Positions 54,001 to 63,680 of a DNA stretch of 64,000 bases are shown here, piece after piece. Where the stretch lies: positions 2,826,501 to 2,890,500 of the forward strand of contig JAYKYS010000001.1 of assembly GCA_036924285.1 (NCBI GenBank), written 5' to 3'. The stretch comes from Asterella californica (Eukaryota; Streptophyta; Marchantiopsida; Marchantiales; Aytoniaceae). Position 1 is the first letter of the stretch; the number at the start of each line of letters is the position of its first letter. The translations under genes and the position numbers were made by a program. A model generated the notes under the pieces. It saw only the letters and a list, made by a program, of their open reading frames with translations. It was not told the DNA's origin and did no database searches.

Positions 54001-56980
54001 GACTCCAGAAGACGAAGGATGGATGGGCGCTCCTACTGCGATGCGAGGAAGCGCAAAGAGGAGAGCCGCTCCTGCCACGAGGAGTCTTCCACCCCGGAAG
54101 ATGAGAAGAGTAGCTTCTTCTCGTGCGCAGAAGATGAAGGCCGTAGTGGTGGAAGAGGCTTCCTTGCCTCTAGAAGACAAGGTCGACACCTCCGAGCGAG
54201 TGGTGGGGATGAACTTGTCTTCCGCAGGAAGACGACTGGCGGAGTTCGGTGCCTACTTCCAGAAGGAGATCCAGCCCGCTATGGAGCTGCTGGAGAAGAG
54301 AGCGATGTCCCAGGAGAGGCCGTTACAACCTGGATTCGGCCTGCGCACCTTGCTGCGACAGGAAGACAGCCAGCAGAAGACGGAGTCGTTGGAAGCTAGT
54401 CTCCGCACCACGGAGAAGCTTGCAGCCAGGTACAAGACGGAAGCAGCTGCTTCTGCCAAGGAGTCGATGCAACTTCGGAAGAGCAACCAAGAGTTGTAGG
54501 CGCGAGTACAGCAGCGCGATCAGGAAGTTCTCCGAGTGCGGGAGAAGATCACTGCCCTCGCAGAAGAGCAGACCACTTGGAAGATGCAGCGAGAAGCCGC
54601 AGAAGCGCGAGTTGCAGTGGAGAAGACGCAGAGAGAAGCAGCGGAGGCTCGTGCGCAGAAGATGCTAGCTCAGTCGGTAGAAGCGCTTCGGAAGAAGTTC
54701 AACTTCACCGCGGGTAAGAAGTTACTTATCTTAGCTAGGGAATGGGACAGCGGGTCAAAGACGAGGTTGGTGGAATGCAGAGATAGCATGTTCAGGTACC
54801 TGGATAGACAGATAGAAGGAGTGAAGACACTTTATGATCTTCCCTCACTTCCGACACCTGCAACCGCATCTTCCCAAGCCCCAGCACCCTCGACTGGATC
54901 CGGAATGGAGAAGGAGGAGTTCGATCTCGCTGTACACTTGGTGGTGACAGCGTTGGAAGACGAGAAGATTCTAGAAGATGCCCCGGAAGACATGATGTCT
55001 TCTGAAAGACAGGAAGACGAGCCGTCTTCTCAGGTATTCCGCGTGGAGGAAGCGACTTCCTCGGAACCCTATGAGGTCGCCATGGTCCCTATTACTGCAT
55101 CTGTACCTCAGAAGACCGAAGACGCACCATTCGACTCGTCTTCCGAAGTCGAAGCTGAGGAAGACGCAGCCGCAGAAACAGCAGGGCCAGCGAAGAGCGA
55201 GGAGAGGGAAGCTACCTCAGTGGTACCCGAGGTAAGTGTAGGGCTTCCCAGCCCATCAGAAGTCGAGGTAGTAGCTCCGGTAGGAGCAGATCATGTGGAG
55301 ATTACCACCGAGCAATCAGAGTAGTTAGCAAACTCAATCGACACTTCCAGATTTAGTAGGATCGGACATGCTATCTTAAGGGTGGCAGTTTTCCATGTAA
55401 AAATAGTTAGGACCCCATGTGGCAGCATAGGTAGCGTAGGAGTAACACAGTGGAGGGCTAATTGGAAAGAGGGACCGCATGCATGTGAGGTGACAACCTC
55501 TTGTCAGCGTCTCTCTCTCTCTCCCTGGTGGTCGTCCCCTTGACTCTCGAGGCAGATGGTTAAGTAGGATCGTAGAGTAGGAAATGGGGCTCTGCCAGTT
55601 CTGTCAGTTCTGTAGAATTCTGTAGTAACTGAACATACACACCGATTCTACAGACAGGCAGGCGAGACACATTAGAGCAGAGACAGTCTTAGCGCACTAC
55701 ACCCGTTGTTGGAAACATACGAATAGTCTTGGAATATACAGGAGGGGTCTACATACTCGCACCAGCAGTGATTCGAAGATGTAGATAGAAGTAGTGGACA
55801 GTCTAGGAACAGGGAACGGCATCCTCGTGCAGTCCTGTTAGCTAGGCTGGTGTGTCGAGGAGTAGACGCAGGAAGTAGCAGGAGTGAGCTTCCCAATGCC
55901 ATTGTGACTTCTTCTCGGGGAATAGATTGTGGATTTGAGTGCAGCAGCTTCGCTCATGTCTTCTGGGTGGTGGAATGTATTGAATTCGCTCCCAATTGTG
56001 CATGGGAAGTGTTCTTCTTGAGTGGCGGTGAATGTCAACAGTTGTGGAGTGTAGCTTGACTCGTTCAGTAGAGCACTTGGGATCTACGTACGAACGGTCT
56101 TCTGGGTAAGGGATCCCAGAAGACAGAGCAGTCAGAGCAGCGAAGTGAAGAAGAAAGAAGCCTTCTTCCCGCAACAGAAGACGACATCCTCGAGTAGAAG
56201 ACGGTGCTACAGTACTCACGTTTGTTGTCTTCCTCCTCAAACTATTACAAGCAGGATGGCTTGTTAGTCAGGATCCGGACTAGAAGCCTGTCGGAATCTT
56301 AATTGCCTCTTTTCATCTTGTTTTCTCTTGTTTGGATTTTCTTATCTTCCCCATCTTCTTCTCATCTTCCCTCATCTTCTCCATTTTCCTATCTTCTCTA
56401 GTGAGCTTTCGAGACTTCTATTGAGCTTCCGTGAAGGTGACTGTCGTTGTAGTGCTGCAGGAAGACAACTTCCGTAGGCAGAAGCCTGGGAAGGCTACAG
56501 GGGGCATACACCCTGTGATTAATCTAACCCGTTGGAATGTGAGTGTGAGAATAAGGTGTAACGATCATTGCTAATCGACTTCTGCGAAGCAGGATAGCCT
56601 TCTAGAGGTGTGAGAAGACGAGTTGAACCTCCAGAAGACGAGAATCGCTTCGGGAAGACGGTATCGAGAAGACCGGAAGAAGCAATCTGGAAGCAAGAAG
56701 ACCGTCTTCCCGAGCTTCACTGTGAATAGTTGTGTGATATTGTAATTGGTAGTTGTTTGTTTAGTTCCAGAGCACCATTGGGCGTGTCTGGAAGACGTGT
56801 TGTTTTGTGTGGTTTTGTGAGAAGACGGGATTTCTAGGCAAAACCCGTGTGTTTGTGTGTTTGAACAGATCTTAGAACTTAGAGCAGCGTTACTTGTGCA
56901 AATCCTCTGTGAGAACGATATCTTGTATACTAAATGGGCAAAAGGAGAAATCCTACGTCACTACCTATAGTGAGGAACCA
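51028..56980 (+). repeat. 5' LTR of Y (5,953 bp), containing ORF1
   Basis: The start TGTGGTGCCCACAAATTAC equals the 3' LTR start at 63,681. The end GGAACCA lies four bases before the tRNA-Asp-type primer site, giving TG...CA termini. The first 1.9 kb is noncoding and rich in GAAGAC/GTCTTC motifs on both strands, often as back-to-back palindromes (51,165-51,260, 52,060-52,150, 52,860-52,940). ORF1 occupies 53,033-55,324. Then 1.65 kb without a gene leads to the primer site, including CT-rich runs near 55,510 and 56,330. I cannot place the promoter or polyA site. Confidence 0.85.
53033..55324 (+). CDS. LTR-encoded ORF1 protein of Y (unknown function; two in-frame TAG codons)
   Basis: One frame from ATG 53,033 to 55,324 (763 codons) with TAG at 53,552-53,554 and 54,497-54,499. 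Reversed relatives E0 and E1 have TGG and CAG there, so both are point mutations. Layout: an N-terminal domain (about residues 1-210) with FFLWDWNLADQGLLEEVW and GRPSSWTEDWWRKAF; a Ser/Glu-rich linker with basic patches (KRRAAPATRSLPPRKMRRVA); a long Glu/Ala/Lys coiled coil (about 430-560); a conserved LVECRDSMFRYLDRQIEGVK; and an acidic Ser-rich tail. It is not gag, pol or a known env; no signal peptide or membrane segment is visible. The same plan recurs in X, X', Z and E. The position recalls the extra ORF1 of Ogre elements, but here it lies inside the LTR. Confidence 0.7.
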
Positions 56981-56984
56981 TTTT

Positions 56985-57005
56985 TGGCGCCGCTGCTGGG
57001 GATTT
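56985..57005 (+). other. Primer binding site of Y (tRNA-Asp type)
   Basis: TGGCGCCGCTGCTGGGGATT is very close to TGGCGCCGTTGCCGGGGA, the Athila/Tat site. It fixes the right border of the LTR. Confidence 0.85.
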
Positions 57006-57345
57006 CATCTTCGTAACTTCTGTTCTAAGCTTCCTGGATCTGTGTGTCAATAGTTAGGTTCGTTTCAAACTAACTTCGATTGTAGTTGAATGTGTTGTGG
57101 GACTCTATCTTGCTAGAAGACGGAACCGCAACCAGAAGTTGACGAGATACCTCAGGGGGAGTTGGAAGAAGCCGCTTCCCTACTTCCAAGAACTTCTTGG
57201 AAGACTCGATCTTGGAAGATTGCAGTGAGTGCAACCAGAAGCAAGAGAAGAAGACGTTCTGAACTTGTGATCGGTTGTTCAGTCATTTGGTCCTCCGGAT
57301 CTAGTGGTAGAAGAATAGAGATATCTGTTCTCAGTACTCTGGTGG

Positions 57346-58620
57346 ATGCCTCCGACCGGAGGAAGAAGCAGAAGACGCACGGGTAAAGATCCTGAGTGGG
57401 TAAACTCATCCCAGCGAACCGCTTCTAGAGATCAGCGGATATCCCTGAGACACCAAAGGAAAGAAGAAGAGCTCAGGAAGATCCGATCGGTAGAGTTGGA
57501 AGAGCCTTCCATCTCGAGCATAATCTTTGGCGAAGACAGAAGCCAACCGGGTAATCACGTGTATAAAGTAGATTTTGGTACTGGTTACTCGAAAGACGTC
57601 TTCCCAAGTGCGGGAGAAGCTTCTCAAGATGAGGGAAGACTGGAGGAGATTGTTCCAGACGTCTCGGGAGGTAGCAGTGACAGTAGCTCTGACTCAGAAG
57701 ACGATCTTCCTGATTCAGACAGGCCTGGACCTTCGAGAAGACCATCTCCACCACCTGGACCTGAGGAAAAAAGAAATTGGCAGTCGCACCAGCCGGCAGT
57801 CAACATGGCTTCCCACACTCGGCAGAAGTACCATCTGTACGACGATGATGCTGACGCGGACGACTTCATCACGGTGTTCGAGACCATCTCTCGATCTAAC
57901 AAGGAAGACGCTGATGTTGACAGACTCCGTATATTTCCCAGTTTGATCAAAGGGAAAGGAAGGAAGTGGATGAGTAAAACGTTGGATGATGTTGTAGTAA
58001 TGACCGCGTGGGCTACTCTGAAAGCAGCTTTTCTGAAGAGGTTCAGAGGAGTGGGCTACGATCGTATGACCCTCATAGAGCTTCAGAGGCTCGAACGAAA
58101 GAAGAAAGAGACACTGAGGGATTACACCGAGAGATTTGAAGATCTCTTGGATCACATCCCTCAGAACCAAGGAAGACCCGGCTACTGTGCCCAGCAAGCT
58201 GTGGACTGGTACTTGGGAGGATTGTCTCAGGATATGGAATTGTACTGCAGAAGAGGAGGAGGTGATGATTTAGCAGAGGTACAGAAGCATGCCGAGCAGT
58301 ATGAAACCTCGAGCATCACTCGGAATATGACAAAAAGACAAAGGGAAGACCTCGAAGAAGTCCAAGAAGTCGAAGAAGTCTTCCCGGAAGTCCAAGAAGA
58401 AGTTCAAGTCCACTGAAACTGATAACAATGATTCGGAAGCAGTCTCTACTTCTGAAGAGTCTACTGTCGAAAGTTCAAAATCCGAATCTGAACAAGAGAA
58501 GAAGACGCGGAAGAAGAAGAAGGAGAAGACGCGAGCAAGGGAGGAAGTTGTGCAGAAGATACCTCAAATCCAGATCATTCAGTCTGCACCTGACCCTCGC
58601 ATCGATGAGGTTCTGAAGCA
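57346..58620 (+). pseudogene. Gag capsid region of Y
   Basis: The frame 57,346-58,416 is open for 356 codons. N-terminal part: charged and acidic with a Ser/Asp run (SGGSSDSSSDSEDDLPDSD). Capsid core near 57,860-58,250: DADADDFITVFE, RIFPSLIKGKGRKWM, AFLKRFRGVGYDRMTLIELQ, ETLRDYTERFEDLLDH, WYLGGLSQDME. This matches the retrotransposon gag family. A frameshift near 58,340 turns a Lys/Ser-rich stretch into Glu/Val-rich sequence ending at a TGA (58,414); the natural continuation (Lys/Arg-rich, then QKIPQIQIIQSAPDPRIDEV) runs in the next frame to 58,633. Homologous coding begins earlier, near 57,120, but the start is unclear. Confidence 0.75.
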
Positions 58621-58639
58621 GTTTGCGACCTGAAAGTCC

Positions 58640-59298
58640 ATCTTCTGAACCAGAAGGACAAGCGGAAGCAACCTACGGCTTCCCGGCCAAACCTTTGGTG
58701 CAACCTTTGTAACTCTTCTGGACACACCAGAGATCAGTGTACGCAGGACCAAGCTATCAACTGGGCAGGATGGGAAGAAGACGATGAGGGATATCTACAC
58801 GATCCCAGTGGGGAAACTTGCTATAGGATCGAGACGATACAACCCTTCACTCCTACGCCTCCCGCCCAATATAATCGTTATGTACCGAGGGATAGAGCTA
58901 GCAATGTACAGACCAGGACACCCTGGCAACCTTCTTCATCACAACGACCTCTCAACCCTCTTCCTGGAGCGTGCAATAAATGTGGAGAGACATGACACTG
59001 GTGGTCCATCTGTCCTCATCCGAGAAGACAGATTGGGCAAGTGCCCTTGTGTGGGAACTGTAAGGAAGCCGGTCATTTCACAGGGAATTGTCCTCAGACC
59101 TTACGGCCACGACAAATGGTGAGATTTGCAGATACCACGCCTCCTGCAGAAGCAGCATCAACTTCTAAGCTCGAGTTAGCAGTGGTACAGCACATCACGG
59201 TAGAAGAAGAAGATCCTGGGGATTGTACGGATTGTCTCCATATCGAGGAAGACGAACCAGACCCCGGGAAGCGCGAAGGAAAGGAACCTCAGCTGTAG
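58640..59298 (+). pseudogene. Nucleocapsid zinc knuckles of Y
   Basis: Three CCHC knuckles: CNLCNSSGHTRDQC (58,699-58,740), CNKCGET-HWWSIC (about 58,973-59,014, with a TGA in place of the Gly before His) and CGNCKEAGHFTGNC (59,055-59,096). An acidic tail with CTDCLHIEED ends at the TAG at 59,296. The knuckles bind element RNA during packaging. The pol frame starts at 59,320. Confidence 0.7.
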
Positions 59299-59319
59299 AA
59301 GACGATTGTAGCTCAGAAG

Positions 59320-62300
59320 ATGAAGACACCTGAAGAAGCGTCATCTCTCACTTTGACGGACGGTACTGTTTGGAATCCTGACCCGAATTCAGATAGTTGG
59401 CCTCCGGAGGAAGTTTTGGATGAAGCTGTGTTCAAGGTAAGTACCAGAAGCAAAGGGAAGTCAGAATCTCGTCAGAAGGACGTCAAGAAGAAGAAGCAGC
59501 GTAAGGAGAGGTCATCTTCTCCTGAGCGGCCGTCTTCTCCTACTTACGACCGAAAAGATCCGAAGTATTTTGCTCCTGACATTAGACAAGAGGTTGAAGC
59601 GATCATGCAAGAAGAGCTGGAGAAGAGACGGAAGATAGTACAGCAGCTTCCTACACCGACTACGGCAACACCTGTCCCACGGGAACAGCCTCCAGTCGAG
59701 GGAAGACACTCTTCTGATCTTCCACCCAAGGAAGCAGCCACTACATCTTCTCTGTTGGAAACACCAGTCACTCTTCTAAAAAGATCTCCGTACGACTTCT
59801 TGCGAGACTTGTGGAATCAGAAGGCGGATGTAACCTTCCAACAGTTGTTGGATGACAACGCTGGTTACAGGAAGATGTTACAATCTGTGCTTCGAGGATC
59901 GAGAAAAAGGAGGACAGCTAAACTTCCCAAGAGCACCCCGATCCTAAGAATAGAGCATGAGGACTTGGGAGCCCCAGAACTTGATATGGAGATCCATGGC
60001 TGTCTTCTGAAGAAGGTACCCATTGATTCCGGCTCCGGATTTAACATCATGACGGAAGAAACGACGCATGCTCTAGGCTTCACTGAGTTCCAGCCTACTC
60101 CGAGAATTCTCAAAATGGCGGACCAGATCAGAAGACGACCTTTGGGGCAACTGAAAGATGTCCTCACGGTAATTGGTGGAGTATCTTTTTACCTCACTTA
60201 CATCATTTTGCGACATGTAGCTAAGGTTGGATATCAGGTGTTGATAGGAAGACCCTGGCTGTATGCTGCAAATGTGAATACCGACTGGAGAAGGCATCGT
60301 TTGAGATTTCCCAATCCTACACCCAAGTCAGGTGAGAAGAGTAAGGTCTCGCTTCCTTGGATCAAGATTGAACACCAAGATGAAACTCCGTCTACAACAG
60401 AGGGGTACACTTCAGAAGATTCAGCTGCGTCTTCTGACAGTGATGAACGATATAATGAGTTTATGGTGAATAACGTGTGTGCTACAGAAGTAGCAGAGAA
60501 AGTGGAAGATGTAGTCTGTGGATACATTGAGTGCTACGAGATTGCGGAAGAAGAGTTTCCAGAAGACGAGAATACCGTCTTCCCTTCGGAAGATACGATA
60601 ATTGGTCTTCCAGAAGACGAGAATACCGTCTTCCCTTCGGAAGATCCGACAGTTGGTCTTCCAGAAGATGAATCTGAACCAGAAGAAGCTCCCAAACCGG
60701 AATACTTTGGTGCCAGTGAGTACAGTCATACTGAAGGAATGGTAAACCCGGATGATCTCCAAGAGATGGAGGTTGCTCCTGGGAAGAAGCTGAAGCTTTC
60801 CAAGGTGATCGAGGGCCAGCAGTTGGAAGACTTTCGAGAACTTCTAACGGAGTTCCAAGATGTCTTCGCGTGGACCATAGAAGACATGAAGGGCATACCT
60901 CGAGAGTTGGGAGAGCATCGCATCGACTTGCTAGAGGGCGTTGTTCCTGCACGGCAGAGGCAGTACCGGCTCAACCCCAAGTACTCGCTTCTGGTGAAGG
61001 ACCAGATTGACCAATACCTGAAGGCAGGAGTCATCTTCCCAGTACTTAGCAGTGAGTGGGTAGCTCCTATTGTCATCGTGCGAAAGAAGCAGACAGAGAA
61101 GATCCGAGTGTGTCAGGACTTCCGGAAGTTGAACTTGGCCACGAAAAAGGATCATCACCCCTTATCATTCACCGACTCTGTGTTAGACCAGGTAGCAGGA
61201 CATGAGTTCTACAGCTTCCTGGATGGGTATTCTGGGTACAACCAAGTTTCAATCAGAGAAGAAGACAAGTCGAAAACCACTTTCACTACTGATTGGGACA
61301 CGTACGCGTACAATCAAATGCCGTTTGGTTTATGCAATGCACCCGCCACGTTCCAGAGGTTGATGATTACAATCTTCAAGGAGTATCTTCGCACCTTTAT
61401 GGAGATTTTCTTGGATGACTTCTGTGTGTTTGGATCAAGAGAAGACCACTTGATATTTCTAAGGAAGTGTTTTCTGAAGTGTAGAGAACATCGTTTGGCA
61501 CTTCACCCTGAGAAATGCTTCTTTGGTATGTCAGAAGGGATCTTGCTAGGACATAGGATTTCCGGAAGAGGTATAGAAGTCGACTATGCTAAGGTGGAAG
61601 TCATCATGAAACTCCACCCACCTGCTAACCTGACACAGTTGAGAAGCTTCCTTGGCAACGTAGGATACTACAAGAGGTTTATTGACAGGTACGCAGAGGT
61701 AGCAGGAAGACTCACTAAGTTGCTGAAGAAAGACGAACCATACATTTGGTCTTCTGAGCAGCAGGAAGCATTCGAAGAAATGAAGAGGCTTCTGTCGGAA
61801 TCCCCTGTCCTACGACTGCCTGATTTGGAAAGAGTCTTCCACATTTATGTGGATGTTTCTGCTTTCGTCATCGGGGTGGTGTTGAGTCAGAAAGATGAGA
61901 AGAAGAAGGATTATCCCATCTACTACGCGGGAAGACAACTCAGTGATGCAGAGAAGAAGTACTCGACAACCGAAAGGGAGTGTCTTGGCATGATTTACTC
62001 CTGTAGGAAGTTTAGACACTATCTTCTGACAAACCCGTTTGTCTTCTATGTAGATCACTTCTCTTTGAAACATCTTGTAAAGAAAGCAGATTTGTCTGGT
62101 AGGATAGCTAGGTGGATTCTCCTACTCCAGGAATTTACTTACACAATTGAGTACAGGCCCGGAAGACAGCATGTTAATGCTGACTACCTATCCAGATTGG
62201 AGACAGAACGACGAGAAGATGAAGTGGAAGACGAGTTTCCTGACGAGAAGTTGTTTTCAGTTTTCGCAGAGACACTTTCATCTGAGGGGGGGCGTACCTC

Positions 62301-62688
62301 CTGCTTCCCAGAAGACGAGACTAGATCTTCTGATCCAGTCTTTGCGACTTCCACAGAAGAGTCGATCTTCAAGGACTTGAGGAAGTTCTTGGAAGACCAA
62401 CAGTATCCCGAGGGAATGGATGCGGAGCAGAAGGCCGTCTTCTTACACAAGGCAGGTCCATATGCTATCTTCCAAGGTATCCTGTTTCGAAAGGGACATG
62501 ACGAGAAGCTGAGAAGATGTCTCGAGCCGTTAGAGATAAAATCAGTGATCACAGGTCTTCACTACGAAGATGATGAGGGTCACTACGGATTGAAGACCAC
62601 AGTAAAGAAGATACTAGACGCCGGATACTGGTGGCCAACTATGTACCGAGACACTTTTCAGGAGATCAGGAAGTGCGATGCATGCTAG
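59320..62688 (+). CDS. Y polyprotein: protease, reverse transcriptase, RNase H, integrase zinc domain
   Basis: It is open for 1,122 codons. An acidic linker leads to the protease active site IDSGSGFN (Asp about residue 236) and VLIGRPWLY. An acidic linker contains a 51-bp tandem duplication (60,559-60,660). Pre-RT: VFAWTIEDMKGIPRE. RT: KIRVCQDFRKLNLATKKDHH, FLDGYSGYNQ, MPFGLCNAP, catalytic box FLDDF (about 697) in place of YVDD. RNase H: YVDVSAFVIGVVLSQ, STTERECLGMIYS, then the HVNADYLSRLE end typical of Tat/Athila. Integrase H2C2: GHYGLKTTVKKILDAGYWW...CDAC. A single TAG (62,686-62,688) follows CDAC, and the same frame goes on into integrase at 62,692. Otherwise intact; probably expressed as one gag-pol product in the ancestor. 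Confidence 0.9.
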   Translation: MKTPEEASSLTLTDGTVWNPDPNSDSWPPEEVLDEAVFKVSTRSKGKSESRQKDVKKKKQRKERSSSPERPSSPTYDRKDPKYFAPDIRQEVEAIMQEELEKRRKIVQQLPTPTTATPVPREQPPVEGRHSSDLPPKEAATTSSLLETPVTLLKRSPYDFLRDLWNQKADVTFQQLLDDNAGYRKMLQSVLRGSRKRRTAKLPKSTPILRIEHEDLGAPELDMEIHGCLLKKVPIDSGSGFNIMTEETTHALGFTEFQPTPRILKMADQIRRRPLGQLKDVLTVIGGVSFYLTYIILRHVAKVGYQVLIGRPWLYAANVNTDWRRHRLRFPNPTPKSGEKSKVSLPWIKIEHQDETPSTTEGYTSEDSAASSDSDERYNEFMVNNVCATEVAEKVEDVVCGYIECYEIAEEEFPEDENTVFPSEDTIIGLPEDENTVFPSEDPTVGLPEDESEPEEAPKPEYFGASEYSHTEGMVNPDDLQEMEVAPGKKLKLSKVIEGQQLEDFRELLTEFQDVFAWTIEDMKGIPRELGEHRIDLLEGVVPARQRQYRLNPKYSLLVKDQIDQYLKAGVIFPVLSSEWVAPIVIVRKKQTEKIRVCQDFRKLNLATKKDHHPLSFTDSVLDQVAGHEFYSFLDGYSGYNQVSIREEDKSKTTFTTDWDTYAYNQMPFGLCNAPATFQRLMITIFKEYLRTFMEIFLDDFCVFGSREDHLIFLRKCFLKCREHRLALHPEKCFFGMSEGILLGHRISGRGIEVDYAKVEVIMKLHPPANLTQLRSFLGNVGYYKRFIDRYAEVAGRLTKLLKKDEPYIWSSEQQEAFEEMKRLLSESPVLRLPDLERVFHIYVDVSAFVIGVVLSQKDEKKKDYPIYYAGRQLSDAEKKYSTTERECLGMIYSCRKFRHYLLTNPFVFYVDHFSLKHLVKKADLSGRIARWILLLQEFTYTIEYRPGRQHVNADYLSRLETERREDEVEDEFPDEKLFSVFAETLSSEGGRTSCFPEDETRSSDPVFATSTEESIFKDLRKFLEDQQYPEGMDAEQKAVFLHKAGPYAIFQGILFRKGHDEKLRRCLEPLEIKSVITGLHYEDDEGHYGLKTTVKKILDAGYWWPTMYRDTFQEIRKCDAC

Positions 62689-63591
62689 AGGGTGGGAAGA
62701 CCGACCGCTACAACAAGGTGGTCTCTTACTCCCATTCTTCCGCTTGCCCCGTTCGAAAAGTGGGGAATCGACTTTGTAGGTCCTATCGCCCCGGTGGCGA
62801 GAAGAACACGAGCAAGGTACATCTTAATAGCTACCGACTATGCCACCAAGATGGTGGAAGGCGAGGCCACGAGAAAGAACGATGCCGCAGTAGTAGCAAG
62901 ATTCCTATGGCATAACATCATCACTAGGTATGGATGTCCGTTGGAATTGGTGTCAGATAGGGACACTCATTTCTTAAATGAAACTATCTCCCTCCTGACC
63001 CAGTACTTCAGGATTAAGCATCGGAAGACGACGCCATACAACCCGAAAGCGAATGGGCTAACGGAGAAGTCGAACGGTCTTCTGTGTAACATCCTGAACA
63101 AGGTAACTGTTAACCATGCGTATGACTGGGACACGAAACTGCCATCTGTGTTGTGGGCTTTCAGAATTTCATCTAAAGTCACAACCCAGAAGACGCCTTT
63201 CTACCTAACTTACGGCATGACGCCCATTGTGCCCATTGAGTTAGAGGTCCCAACATACCGGTTAGCCGTATCCGAACGCATGGGAGAAGAAGAGAGCCAG
63301 GAGCAGCGTCTTCTGAACTTCGTAGAGTTTGAAGAAGACAGGAATGCAGCTTTGGAGAAGACGTACGAGGTGCAAGAGCAACGTAAGGAAAACTACGATA
63401 GCAAGTTGAGGAAGGTGACTGTTGTGGATGAGGACTTGGTGCTTCTCTACGACAACCGTCATATTAAGTTCCCCGGGAAACTTCATCTTCGCTGGATGGG
63501 ACCTTACCGTGTCTTAGAGGTCTTCGACAATGGCTCTTTGCAGTTGGAAGAGTTGGACGGTACACTGATGACCGATGACAACTCGTGTTAA
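62689..63591 (+). CDS. Integrase catalytic core and C-terminus of Y
   Basis: Same frame as the preceding pol ORF, separated by one TAG; no start codon of its own is needed or evident. Catalytic core: WGIDFVGPIAP (first Asp), LVSDRDTHFL (second Asp), NPKANGLTEKSNG (Glu), then LWAFRISSKVTTQKTPFYL. C-terminus: EDLVLLYDNRHIKFPGKLHL and RWMGPYRVLEVF, ending TAA at 63,589. The core is about as long as in related elements and all three acidic residues are present. Only 74 bases separate its stop from the polypurine tract. Confidence 0.88.
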   Translation, partial: RVGRPTATTRWSLTPILPLAPFEKWGIDFVGPIAPVARRTRARYILIATDYATKMVEGEATRKNDAAVVARFLWHNIITRYGCPLELVSDRDTHFLNETISLLTQYFRIKHRKTTPYNPKANGLTEKSNGLLCNILNKVTVNHAYDWDTKLPSVLWAFRISSKVTTQKTPFYLTYGMTPIVPIELEVPTYRLAVSERMGEEESQEQRLLNFVEFEEDRNAALEKTYEVQEQRKENYDSKLRKVTVVDEDLVLLYDNRHIKFPGKLHLRWMGPYRVLEVFDNGSLQLEELDGTLMTDDNSC

Positions 63592-63665
63592 TGGGTGGCG
63601 CGTCAAGAAGTACTGGACGTAAACAGAAGTGCAGGAACCACTGATGTTTGCGAGGACGCAAACAT

Positions 63666-63680
63666 GTGAGGGTGGGCGTA
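63666..63680 (+). other. Polypurine tract of Y
   Basis: GTGAGGGTGGGCGTA lies directly before the 3' LTR start TGTGGTG. It primes plus-strand DNA synthesis. X has GAGAGGAGGAGTA at the same place. Confidence 0.7.

Noticed and set aside
58330..58420. Programmed frameshift in Y gag.
   Set aside because: The shift joins two parts of gag, not gag and pol, and no typical slippery site plus structure is clear; a simple indel is more likely.
62686..62688. The TAG between zinc domain and integrase core as programmed readthrough.
   Set aside because: It lies inside the integrase, has a C-to-T explanation, and X has a different stop codon at a neighbouring position. No readthrough-type pseudoknot is evident.
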